From Pseudomonas putida (GTDB lineage: Bacteria > Pseudomonadota > Gammaproteobacteria > Pseudomonadales > Pseudomonadaceae), in contig NZ_CP011789.1 in assembly GCF_001636055.1 (NCBI RefSeq), positions 558,001 through 622,000 of the forward strand: a stretch of DNA of 64,000 nt. The letters are read 5' to 3'. Both the position numbers and the translations under genes were made by a program. A model generated the notes under the pieces. The model was given only the letters and a program-made list of their open reading frames with translations, was not told where the DNA came from and searched no databases. Position 1 is the stretch's first letter, and each line of letters begins with the position of its first letter. Below are positions 19,039 to 27,548 of this stretch, one piece after another.

Positions 19039-19815
19039 ATGAAAACGTTCGCTACTGCCCTTCTCCTCATCCTGCTCGCCGGCTGCTCCAGCGGTCTGCG
19101 CATCGACCGCAGCCACACCTCGGCGAACCAGGACAGCCGCATCCAGTTCGTCGTCCTGCACTACACCAACGCTTCGCTGGAGCGCTCGCTGGCGCTGCTG
19201 ACCCATGGCGAGGTCAGCAGCCATTACCTGGTTGGCGATGGCAATGCCACGGTCTACCAGCTGGTGGATGAAAGCCGCCGCTCCTGGCATGCCGGCGACA
19301 GTCAGTGGCAGGGCCGCACCTGGCTCAACTCGAGCTCGATCGGTATCGAGATCGTCAATCCCGGCTATACCGATACCCCCAGCGGACGTGTCTGGCACCC
19401 CTACAGCGAAGCGCAGATCGAGGCAGTGATCGCCTTGGTCAAGGATATCGTCCAGCGCTACAACATCCAGCCGCGCAACATCATTGGCCATAGCGACATC
19501 GCGCCTTTGCGCAAGCTCGACCCGGGGCCGCTGTTCCCCTGGAAGCGCCTGGCTGACGCAGGCCTGGGGATCTGGCCGAACGCTGCCTCCGTGGCGCGCC
19601 AGCAGGTGTATTTCGAGGCCAATCCACCGAGCCCGCTCTGGTACCAGCAACAATTGGCCCGCTTCGGCTATGCCATCGAGCAGACTGGCGAGCTGGATGT
19701 CTCGACCCGCCATGTGATCGCCGCTTTCCAGATGCATTTCCGCGCGCAGCGCTTCGACGGCATGCCCGATGCGCAGACCGCGGCAATACTGCAGGTGCTC
19801 AACAGCATGCGGTGA
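19039..19815 (+). CDS. ampDh2: Periplasmic N-acetylmuramoyl-L-alanine amidase AmpDh2-like lipoprotein
   Basis: Zinc amidase that cuts the bond between MurNAc and the peptide stem. Starting at the ATG at 19039 gives a classic lipoprotein signal, MKTFATALLLILLAGC, with the lipidated Cys16; the ATG at 19021 would add six residues. The Amidase_2 domain shows zinc ligands His41 (VVLHYTN), a second His in IIGHSDIAP and the Asp in KLDPGP, with SIGIEIVN between. A C-terminal peptidoglycan-binding domain spans about residues 190-255. 258 residues. Flanked by a diguanylate cyclase and an EAL protein, which suggests but does not prove a link to cyclic-di-GMP. Confidence 0.92.
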   Translation: MKTFATALLLILLAGCSSGLRIDRSHTSANQDSRIQFVVLHYTNASLERSLALLTHGEVSSHYLVGDGNATVYQLVDESRRSWHAGDSQWQGRTWLNSSSIGIEIVNPGYTDTPSGRVWHPYSEAQIEAVIALVKDIVQRYNIQPRNIIGHSDIAPLRKLDPGPLFPWKRLADAGLGIWPNAASVARQQVYFEANPPSPLWYQQQLARFGYAIEQTGELDVSTRHVIAAFQMHFRAQRFDGMPDAQTAAILQVLNSMR

Positions 19816-19851
19816 ATCAGGACCGCCTATCGCACCGCGCCAACTGTTCAT

Positions 19852-19881
19852 CCAGTTGCTATACCTTTGGTATTCAACTGG
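19852..19881. promoter_or_regulatory. Interrupted inverted repeat abutting the EAL gene start
   Basis: CCAGTTG-CT-ATACC, a TTT loop, then GGTAT-T-CAACTGG, ending exactly at base 19881, next to the ATG at 19882. In RNA it would fold into a hairpin of 12 pairs with a small asymmetry and would cover the translation start region. It could also be a protein operator. Confidence 0.45.
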
Positions 19882-21510
19882 ATGCCGCGCATGTCTTCGC
19901 TGATCGCCTCTGTGCGCCAAATTTTCTACCGCCCCTGGCTGTTGGCCTCTCTGGTCGCGTTGGCCAGTGCTGCGCTGCTGCTGACCGCCAGTGTCGGTGT
20001 CACCCTGCAGCAGATGAAACAGAGCGAAAGCGCGCAGATGAATGCCCGCGGCGAGCGTTTTCTCGAGCGCCTGGAGCAAGTGTTCGGTCAATTGCGCGAG
20101 GGGGTCGACCAACTGCAGACGCTGCCGATGCGCGGCTGTGATGCAGCGATGTTGTCTGCGCTGCGTCAGGTGGGCCTGAGCTACCGTTTTGTCTACGAGG
20201 CGGTCTATGTCGACGGAGACATCGCCTGCTCCAGCCGGGGTGGGGAGCAGGTCATGCGGCCCATGCGCGCACCCGACATCCAGGGGCCGACCTACAGTTA
20301 CTGGCTGAACACCACCACCGAGCCGAACGAAAATCTTGCGGCGTTGATGCTGGGGCGTGGCCATTTCCTGGTGTCCACCTCACGCGGCCACCTGACCGAC
20401 GTGGTCGATCTCCCGCCCGGTGGCAGCCTGCTGGTAGTGCTCGACCGCGGCAGCCGGGCGATCCCCGTGCTGGGCCCTCCCCAGCCCTGGCCACCTGCGC
20501 CGGACTGGCCGCCACCGTCACGCAAGGCGCTGATCGAGCTCAGCGACCGCCTCGTCTACCGGATGCCGACCAAGTCACCGGACTACCAACTCGTCCTCAT
20601 CGCCCCCCGTGCAAGCCTGCCGCTGAAGCTCAACGGCATGCTCTGGTTGTTGTTCCCCGGTAGCCTGCTGCTCGCCTGCTGCATCGGCTGGCTGGTGCTG
20701 CAACTGATCCTGCAGCGGCGCTCGATGAGCTCGGAGTTGCAGCAGGCGCTGCGCCGTGGCGAGCTGCAGGTGCTCTACCAACCGATCTTCGAACTGGACA
20801 GCCGCCGTTGTGTCGGCGCCGAAGCACTGGTGCGCTGGCGCCGACCGGATGGCAGCCTGACCAGCCCGGAGCTGTTCATCCCGCTTGCCGAGAACACCGG
20901 GCAGATCCGCCCGATCACCGACTTCGTCCTGCAGCGGGTACTGGAGCAACTGGGCCAGTTGTTGCGGGCCAATCGGCACTTGTACATCTCGGTGAACCTG
21001 GCAGCGTGCGATGTGATGGTGCCGCGTATCGGCCGGGTCGCAGCGCGGTTGCTGGCCCAGCATCGGGTGTCCGCAACGCAGATCGCATTCGAAGTGACCG
21101 AGCGTGGCCTGATCGATGTGGTGGTGGCCCGCGACAACCTGCAGGCCCTGCGCTCGGTCGGGCATCAGGTACTGATCGACGATTTCGGCACCGGCTACTG
21201 CAGCCTGGCCTACCTGCAGACCCTGCCGGTCGATTGCCTGAAGATCGACAAGGCGTTCATCGACGCCCTGGGCCACGACGCCGCCAGCAGCGGCGTCGCC
21301 CCGCATATCATCCGCATGGCCCATGACCTGCACCTGCGGGTGATCGCCGAGGGGATCGAGTGCGAGGACCAGGCCGTGTTGCTCAACAGCGAAGGGGTCA
21401 ACTATGGGCAGGGTTGGCTGTTCGCCCATCCGCTCAACGCCCGACAGTTCGCCGAGCTGATCACGCGCGGACGGCGGATGGGCGGGCGGCGGATCGATGA
21501 TGAGCCTTGA
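19882..21510 (+). CDS. Cyclic-di-GMP phosphodiesterase with CSS periplasmic sensor domain (EAL)
   Basis: Membrane phosphodiesterase that degrades cyclic di-GMP. From the ATG at 19882 it is 542 residues (an ATG at 19891 has a better GGA spacing, and a TTG at 19867 is also in frame). TM1 is around residues 17-42, the periplasmic CSS domain spans about 45-235 with the redox motif ACSS near 118, and TM2 lies about 238-263. The EAL domain has all key residues: GAEALVRW, DDFGTGYCSL, the Lys of LKIDKAF, IAEGIE and GQGW. By homology the CSS cysteine state, set by DsbA/DsbB, controls activity. Confidence 0.92.
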   Translation: MPRMSSLIASVRQIFYRPWLLASLVALASAALLLTASVGVTLQQMKQSESAQMNARGERFLERLEQVFGQLREGVDQLQTLPMRGCDAAMLSALRQVGLSYRFVYEAVYVDGDIACSSRGGEQVMRPMRAPDIQGPTYSYWLNTTTEPNENLAALMLGRGHFLVSTSRGHLTDVVDLPPGGSLLVVLDRGSRAIPVLGPPQPWPPAPDWPPPSRKALIELSDRLVYRMPTKSPDYQLVLIAPRASLPLKLNGMLWLLFPGSLLLACCIGWLVLQLILQRRSMSSELQQALRRGELQVLYQPIFELDSRRCVGAEALVRWRRPDGSLTSPELFIPLAENTGQIRPITDFVLQRVLEQLGQLLRANRHLYISVNLAACDVMVPRIGRVAARLLAQHRVSATQIAFEVTERGLIDVVVARDNLQALRSVGHQVLIDDFGTGYCSLAYLQTLPVDCLKIDKAFIDALGHDAASSGVAPHIIRMAHDLHLRVIAEGIECEDQAVLLNSEGVNYGQGWLFAHPLNARQFAELITRGRRMGGRRIDDEP

Positions 21511-21519
21511 ACAGGCGCC

Positions 21520-23298
21520 TCACACCGGCAGGGCCATGTAGAACTGCGTCCCCTGCCCCGGCCGAGAGAACACGCCCATGCGCCCGCCATGCAGTTGCAC
21601 GATTTCCTTGCACAGGGCCAGGCCCAGCCCCGCGCCACCCTTCTTGCGTCCGACCTGCACGAACGGCTCGAAGATTCGCCCTTGCTGGCCATAGGCAATG
21701 CCTTCGCCGTCGTCCTCGACGCTGATGATCACCCGCTCGGCATGCCGTCGTGCGTGCAGGCGAATGTGCCCGCCACTGGCGGTGTGGCGGATGGCGTTGT
21801 GCAGCAGGTTGTCCAGCACCCGGTCGATCTGCGCAAGGTCGACCTGGATGTGCGGCAAGGGAGGCTCCAGCTCGCTGACCAGTTCGATCTGCTTGTGCGC
21901 CGCCGACTCGGCGAAGCGTGCCCGGGCACGCTCCAGCAGGTCATCGAGTGTACAGGGCGCCAGTTCCAGTTTCTGCAGTCCGCTCTGGTAACGAGAGAAA
22001 TTGAGCAGGTCGTTGATCAGTTGAGTCAGACGCTGCATTTCTTCGCCGATGGTGTCGAGCAGATCGTTTTCCCGCGCTTCGGGCGGGAACGAGACCCGCT
22101 CGCGCAGCAGGCCGAAAGCCATATGCATGCCGGTGACCGGGGTGCGCAGTTCATGGGAGGCACGCAGGACGAACTCGCTGCGTACGCGCTCGAACGCACG
22201 CTGTTCGGTCACGTCATGCAACACCATCACCGCGCCGAGAATCGGCCCTTGCGGGTGGCTGACGGGTGTCAGACTGAAGGTCAGCAGACGGGTCTCTTCT
22301 TCCACCTCGATGCTCAGGTCATCCGGTGGCCGGTCCAGGCTGCCGCCGCGCAGCACCTGGCGCATCTGTTGCTCCAGCTCCGGGCGGTTCAGGGCTTCGG
22401 CCAGGTTGCTGCCAAGCCGCGAGGCATTCCAGCCCAACTGCCGTTGGGCCACGGGGTTGAGGTGTTCCAGGCGACCTTGGCGATCGATGATCAGTAGGCC
22501 ATCGTCGATGCTGTCGAGCACGGCCTGCAGGCGCTGTTGGCCGGCCAGCAGCTCATCGACATTGGTGGCCTGGTGCTTGCGCAGGGCGTCGGCCATCAGG
22601 CCGAAACGGCGGGTCAATTGGTTGAGTTCGGTGGCTTGGGTCACAGGTAGGGTAACGTCGAAGTTGCCTTGGCCAACCTGGTCGGCTGCCTTGGCCAAGG
22701 CCTCGATCGGCTGGCCGAAGCGACGCGCGATGTTATGCGCGGTGATGAAGCCCAGCACCACCACCGCCAGGCCCATCAGGCCCAATGCACCACTGACCAG
22801 CAGGGCATGATCGCGAGCATGTTCTTCGCTGCGGGAAATGTGCTCCAGCGCCTGCTTGTGCGAGTCGATCAGGTCGGTACGGACCTGGTTGAACGCGGCG
22901 CCCAAAGGGTCGTCGACGCCCATGCTGCGCGACGGTGAGGTGCTGTCGCGATAGGCCTGGAGGAAGGTCTGGTAGTTGCTGCTGGCCTTGCTGAATCCGG
23001 TGCGTTCACCGCCCTGTTCGAGGCCTGCCACCAATAGCGCCTGGAAGTTTTCCTGCAGGCTTGCCAAGCTTTTCGGATCGGTATCTGGATCGAGTATCAG
23101 GTTCAACTGCTCGCCCAGGTTCTGCCGCAGCTTCAGCCCGACTTCCAGGGTATGGGTGGTGTCACGCACCAGCTTTTGCTGCACCGCTGCCATCTGCAGC
23201 ACGCTGATCAGCCCCAGCAGCAACCCCAGCAACGCTACCGTCACCAGTGCCGAGATGCTCAGGAACAGCCGCGTGCGCAGCTTCATGGGCCACTTCAC
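21520..23298 (-). CDS. kinB: Sensor histidine kinase KinB
   Basis: Membrane kinase/phosphatase partner of AlgB. The 592-residue protein has TM1 (about 10-35), a helical periplasmic sensor region (about 40-165), TM2 (about 168-190), HAMP, PAS (about 255-370), the H-box ASHELRTP (about 385) and an ATPase domain with NLLHNAIRHT, EDDGEGI and GAGLGLAL. Its ATG overlaps the algB stop by 4 bases. In P. aeruginosa KinB mainly dephosphorylates AlgB, repressing alginate and controlling virulence; the same role here is by homology. Confidence 0.95.
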   Translation of the reverse strand: MKWPMKLRTRLFLSISALVTVALLGLLLGLISVLQMAAVQQKLVRDTTHTLEVGLKLRQNLGEQLNLILDPDTDPKSLASLQENFQALLVAGLEQGGERTGFSKASSNYQTFLQAYRDSTSPSRSMGVDDPLGAAFNQVRTDLIDSHKQALEHISRSEEHARDHALLVSGALGLMGLAVVVLGFITAHNIARRFGQPIEALAKAADQVGQGNFDVTLPVTQATELNQLTRRFGLMADALRKHQATNVDELLAGQQRLQAVLDSIDDGLLIIDRQGRLEHLNPVAQRQLGWNASRLGSNLAEALNRPELEQQMRQVLRGGSLDRPPDDLSIEVEEETRLLTFSLTPVSHPQGPILGAVMVLHDVTEQRAFERVRSEFVLRASHELRTPVTGMHMAFGLLRERVSFPPEARENDLLDTIGEEMQRLTQLINDLLNFSRYQSGLQKLELAPCTLDDLLERARARFAESAAHKQIELVSELEPPLPHIQVDLAQIDRVLDNLLHNAIRHTASGGHIRLHARRHAERVIISVEDDGEGIAYGQQGRIFEPFVQVGRKKGGAGLGLALCKEIVQLHGGRMGVFSRPGQGTQFYMALPV

Positions 23299-24641
23299 AG
23301 GTTGTACTGCTTGCGCTTGCGGTACAGGGTGGAGGCATCGATACCGAGGGTCTTGGCGGCCTGGTCGAGGGTATCGCTGGCTGCCAGGACGGCACCGATG
23401 TGGGCGCGCTCCAGCTCATCGAGACTCAACGCTGCGCCAACCTTCGCGGCGTTGCCGGTGGGCTGCTCGCCCATCCCCAGGTGGCTGATTTCCACGCGCT
23501 CCTGCGGGCAGATGATGCTGGCGCGCTCCACCACGTTGCGCAGTTCGCGGATGTTGCCCGGCCAGCGGTAGTTGAGCAGTGCCGCACGGGCCTCGTCGCT
23601 GAATCCCCGCGCCGGGCGCGAATACTCCTTCACGAAACGGGCGAGGAAGCGATCGGCGAGCGTAAGGATGTCCTCGCTGCGCTCGCGCAGTGGCGGCAGG
23701 TGCAGGGTGATGACGTTGAGGCGGTACAGCAGGTCTTCACGGAAGCGGCTCTCGCGCACCATCTCCTCAAGGTTGAGGTTGGTTGCGGCGAGGATGCGAA
23801 CGTCCGCCCGACGGGTGACCGGATCGCCGACCCTTTCGTATTCCTTGTCCTGGATGAAACGCAGCAGTTTGGGCTGCAGGGTCAGTGGGAAATCACCGAT
23901 TTCGTCGAGGAACAGCGTGCCGCCGTCCGCCTGGCTGACCCGCCCGAGCGTGCTCTCGCTGGCGCCGGTGAAGGCGCCACGGGTATGACCAAACAGTTCG
24001 CTTTCCATCAGCTCGGCGTTCAGCGAGGGGCAGTTGATGGTCACGCAGGCCTTGCGTGCGCGCTTGCTCCAGCCGTGAATGGCGCGGGCCAGTTCGCCCT
24101 TGCCGGTGCCGGACTCCCCCAGGATGAGGATATTGGCATCGGTGGTCGCCACCTGCCGCGCGGTTTCCAGCACCGCCATCATTTGCGGGCTGTGGGAGTC
24201 GAGACCGTCCTTGGGCTTGCGCACTTCGCCTTCCAGCGCTTCCAGGCGCGCCGACAGTTGGCGCACCTCCAGTTGCTTGGCGGTGGCCAGGCGCAACTGA
24301 TCGGGGCTGCAGGGTTTGACCAGATAGTCGGCAGCGCCGGCCTGGATGGCATCCACTGCGGTATCGATCGCCGAGTGTGCAGTGACGATCACCACGCGCA
24401 TCCAGGGCGCCTGGATGCGCATCTGGGCCAGCACGTCTAGGCCGTTGTCCTCTCCCAGGCGCAGGTCGAGGAAGCACAGATCGAACACCTGGCGTTGCAA
24501 CAGGGTCTCTGCCTGAACGGCACTGTTGGCCGTGGCGACGCTGTAGCCCTCGTCTTCGAGGCAGTAACGGAAGGTGCGCAGGATCGCGGACTCGTCGTCC
24601 ACCAGCAGAATGCGGCCTTGCTTGTCCTGGGCTGGTTCCAT
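23295..24641 (-). CDS. algB: NtrC-family response regulator AlgB
   Basis: Transcription regulator of 448 residues: receiver domain with the acidic pair VDDE, phosphoacceptor Asp in CFLDLRLG and Lys in YLVKPC; AAA+ domain with Walker A GESGTGKGE, the sigma-54 contact loop GAFTGA and Walker B DGGTLFLDEIGDF; and a Fis-type helix-turn-helix (AAKTLGIDASTLYRKRKQY). The intact GAFTGA loop means it can in principle open sigma-54 promoters. In P. aeruginosa it binds algD directly. Divergent from the BON gene, whose promoter is sigma-54 type. Confidence 0.96.
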   Translation of the reverse strand: MEPAQDKQGRILLVDDESAILRTFRYCLEDEGYSVATANSAVQAETLLQRQVFDLCFLDLRLGEDNGLDVLAQMRIQAPWMRVVIVTAHSAIDTAVDAIQAGAADYLVKPCSPDQLRLATAKQLEVRQLSARLEALEGEVRKPKDGLDSHSPQMMAVLETARQVATTDANILILGESGTGKGELARAIHGWSKRARKACVTINCPSLNAELMESELFGHTRGAFTGASESTLGRVSQADGGTLFLDEIGDFPLTLQPKLLRFIQDKEYERVGDPVTRRADVRILAATNLNLEEMVRESRFREDLLYRLNVITLHLPPLRERSEDILTLADRFLARFVKEYSRPARGFSDEARAALLNYRWPGNIRELRNVVERASIICPQERVEISHLGMGEQPTGNAAKVGAALSLDELERAHIGAVLAASDTLDQAAKTLGIDASTLYRKRKQYNL

Positions 24642-24758
24642 TTTTCCTGCGCTCCTATGGGATTGATCTCAGTTAGTGTCGGAAAAATCGGGCAAGTTGC
24701 ATGGTCGATTCTGAAGGATTCCGTCCTGTGCATGCTAGCTGTTGCTCTGTTTATTGGC

Positions 24759-24771
24759 TAACAGATTGAAA
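24759..24771. promoter_or_regulatory. IHF-like site upstream of BON-gene sigma-54 promoter
   Basis: TAACAGATTGAAA matches the IHF consensus YAANNNNTTGATW at eight of nine fixed positions and begins 41 bases before the -24 element. A second promoter at 25788 has a similar site at exactly the same distance. Confidence 0.4.
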
Positions 24772-24799
24772 TAAATAGATTTTCCAGCATTTGTGACGC

Positions 24800-24814
24800 T
24801 GGCATGCAGGTTGC
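24800..24814 (+). promoter_or_regulatory. Sigma-54 promoter of the BON-domain gene
   Basis: TGGCATGCAGGTTGC has the invariant GG (24801-24802) and GC (24813-24814) ten bases apart, close to TGGCACG-N4-TTGCA. Transcription would start near 24826, 27 bases before the ATG. Confidence 0.7.
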
Positions 24815-24852
24815 GAGGTTGGTTGGATTTGTTACGAAAAAGGAGAAGTGCC

Positions 24853-25674
24853 ATGCCTTTGTTCCCACGTCATTGCGCCCTGGCTGCCGGCCTGCTGCTG
24901 GCAGTCGGTCCCGTTGTCGCCGACCCGTTGCAGGATGCACGGCTGGAGGGCGCCGTGCAGACTGCGGTTTCCCTCAACAAGGTACTCAATCCGTTCCGCA
25001 TAGAGGTGCAGGTGGAGGGGCAGCAGGCCCGCCTCAGCGGTGAGGTGGAAAATCCTGTCGAGCGCGACCTGGCCGAGCGTGTCGCCTTGGCCACCCGCGG
25101 TATCGAGCGGGTGGATAACCGTCTGCAGGTCAATGCCGAGCTGGCGGAGCAGCCGCTTGAGCGGCGTGCCTACGCCCAACGCCTTGAGGACGCCACCTTG
25201 ACCGCGATCATCCGCGCGCGCCTGCTCTGGAGCCGGGTGACGGAAAAGGCGCCAATCGAGGTCGAGAGCCGCGAGGGCGTGGTGACCATGCGCGGTCGCG
25301 TCGACAACGTCGAGGCCAAGGAGCTGGCCGGGGTCATCGCCCGTACCAGCGAGGGCGTGTACCTGGTCAACAATCTGATCAGCCTGGATTCCGCAGCCAT
25401 GGCCCAGGCCCGTGAAAATCCGCCGACTGTTCCGACAGGGCCGCAGCCCAGCGATGCCTGGATCATCGACAAGGTACAAAGCAGCTTGCGCTACAGCCGT
25501 AATCTCGACGGGCCGAACATCAAGGTCGCGAGCCAGGAAGGCCTGGTGCGACTGTCTGGCGAGGTGGTCAGCCAGGAGCAGAAGACCATCGCCGTGCAGA
25601 TTGCGGGGCAGATCCTCGGAGTACGGGGCGTGGATGCGGACCTGCTGAAGGTGGCGAGCAAAGTGGAAGGTTGA
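24853..25674 (+). CDS. Periplasmic protein with three BON domains
   Basis: A 273-residue exported protein: signal peptide up to about residue 22 (MPLFPRHCALAAGLLLAVGP) and then three repeats of the BON fold (about 30-95, 110-175 and 200-272), each with the pattern of a beta segment followed by G-x-V or S-G-E-V (ARLSGEV, VTMRGRV, VRLSGEV). BON domains are thought to bind membranes or lipids and occur in osmotic-shock proteins such as OsmY. The ATG at 24853 follows AGGAGA. Transcribed divergently from algB from a sigma-54 promoter, so control by AlgB or another NtrC-type activator is plausible. Confidence 0.88.
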   Translation: MPLFPRHCALAAGLLLAVGPVVADPLQDARLEGAVQTAVSLNKVLNPFRIEVQVEGQQARLSGEVENPVERDLAERVALATRGIERVDNRLQVNAELAEQPLERRAYAQRLEDATLTAIIRARLLWSRVTEKAPIEVESREGVVTMRGRVDNVEAKELAGVIARTSEGVYLVNNLISLDSAAMAQARENPPTVPTGPQPSDAWIIDKVQSSLRYSRNLDGPNIKVASQEGLVRLSGEVVSQEQKTIAVQIAGQILGVRGVDADLLKVASKVEG

Positions 25675-25746
25675 ATCGTGCAAAACGCACGGCGTGCAGC
25701 AAGGCATCGTGCAGGATACGTCCTTGCTGCATTTTCCATTTGCGCA

Positions 25747-25759
25747 TAACTGACTGATT
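25747..25759. promoter_or_regulatory. IHF-like site upstream of the small envelope operon
   Basis: TAACTGACTGATT matches YAANNNNTTGATW at eight of nine fixed positions and starts 41 bases before the -24 element at 25788. A 10-bp inverted repeat TGCAGCAAGG / CCTTGCTGCA lies just upstream (about 25698-25734) and may be the BON-gene terminator or an activator site. Confidence 0.4.
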
Positions 25760-25787
25760 TATAAAGATTTTTTTGAGATTAAAAAGC

Positions 25788-25802
25788 TGGCATGCAGGCT
25801 GC
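25788..25802 (+). promoter_or_regulatory. Sigma-54 promoter of the small envelope operon
   Basis: TGGCATGCAGGCTGC keeps GG and GC ten bases apart and shares the 13-base block GCTGGCATGCAGG with the promoter at 24800. The predicted start is near 25814, 37 bases before the first ATG. Confidence 0.65.
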
Positions 25803-25850
25803 AATAACTCCCTCAAGGTTTGGATAACAAATACAGCAGGAGGAGCCGGC

Positions 25851-26810
<960 letters not shown>

Positions 26811-27260
26811 CCTACGGTCGCGCACCTTAATCGGATGGACGTTGAACGTATTTACCGTTGCGTCGTCCATGATGCGCCGCCTCGAGGAGAGGCAGCACAT
26901 GACCAGGGGGCCGGGCTGTTCTGATCGCGTCAGGATCGGAGTGGCCTAGGGGTACAGGGAGTACCTCCGACGAGGGCCGGGTCAGGAGAGACAGCATCGG
27001 AAGATCCAGGTCAGTGGTGTCGGAAAAGGCACTAACACTCGACCTGGCTTCCGAAGCGTCCTTACAGAAATTTCCCTTCCAGAACGTACTTGTACGATTT
27101 TTCTCTCAAGACACATTTTGTCGTAACCGTATATCGAATTTTTTTCCCCTCGATTGCGCTGTGCGCAGGGTGTGTTTTCTCCCATTCGGATTGTCGAACA
27201 ACCCTCCACCACCCTCGAACTGATCCAGTCGTTTCTGCCTAAAAATGGCGGTTTGGTCTT

Positions 27261-27276
27261 GTTCGGAAAACCGAAC
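27261..27276. promoter_or_regulatory. AauR-type activator site upstream of gltP
   Basis: GTTCGGAAAACCGAAC is a perfect inverted repeat matching TTCGG-N4-CCGAA, the motif I recall as the binding site of AauR, the NtrC-family regulator of acidic amino acid uptake in P. putida. The next gene is a glutamate/aspartate symporter and a weak sigma-54 promoter lies about 90 bases downstream, the right distance for an enhancer. Confidence 0.6.
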
Positions 27277-27351
27277 GCCTGGATTTTTTGGCCGCTGAAT
27301 TGGCCGATTTGCTGTCTTTTGCTATGCCGATTCGGCATGGGGTAGTCGTTT

Positions 27352-27368
27352 CCGGCATTAGACTGGCC
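27352..27368 (+). promoter_or_regulatory. Possible sigma-54 promoter of gltP
   Basis: CCGGCATTAGACTGGCC has GG and GC exactly ten bases apart and a -24 half CGGCA close to TGGCA, but the -12 half TGGC deviates from TTGC. It is the only GG-N10-GC site I found between the AauR-type element and the gene. The start would leave a leader of about 170 bases. Confidence 0.35.
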
Positions 27369-27548
27369 CTGTCCACGTCGCAATAGTTGCCGCCTTTTTA
27401 GCTGGCCCGAGCGCTCGTTCGCTCGCTGGCGTTGACCTGAGAACAGGGTCGCCAGACGGAAGCCAATCGCTGCCCGTGACGTTGCCAAAGGCTCTGGGAC
27501 GCGCTTTTCCGATCTGCTGGCCATGACCACTACAACAAAGGTAACGAC

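Larger units (their letters stand above)
26811..27548. other. 738-base non-coding region before gltP
   Basis: No credible protein is encoded. The left part (26880-27020) is rich in GGA triplets and can fold a hairpin with stem GGTAC/GTACC around AGGGA (26951-26965) enclosed by TCGGA/TCCGA (26936-26970). A markedly AT-rich tract follows (about 27056-27145). At 27261-27276 lies a TTCGG-N4-CCGAA element, at 27324-27338 a perfect 7-1-7 palindrome ATGCCGA-T-TCGGCAT, and at 27352-27368 a possible sigma-54 promoter. A GU-containing stem (about 27248-27279) followed by six T residues is terminator-like and overlaps the TTCGG element. Confidence 0.6.

Noticed and set aside
26936..26970. RsmX/Y/Z-type regulatory RNA
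   Set aside because: GGA motifs are present but there is no TGTAAG-N6-CTTACA upstream element and no terminator at the right distance.
26982..27530. 182-codon open frame on the minus strand in the gap before gltP
   Set aside because: Arg/Ser/Gln-rich composition, no ribosome site, no family likeness, and it runs across the activator element and AT-rich tract.
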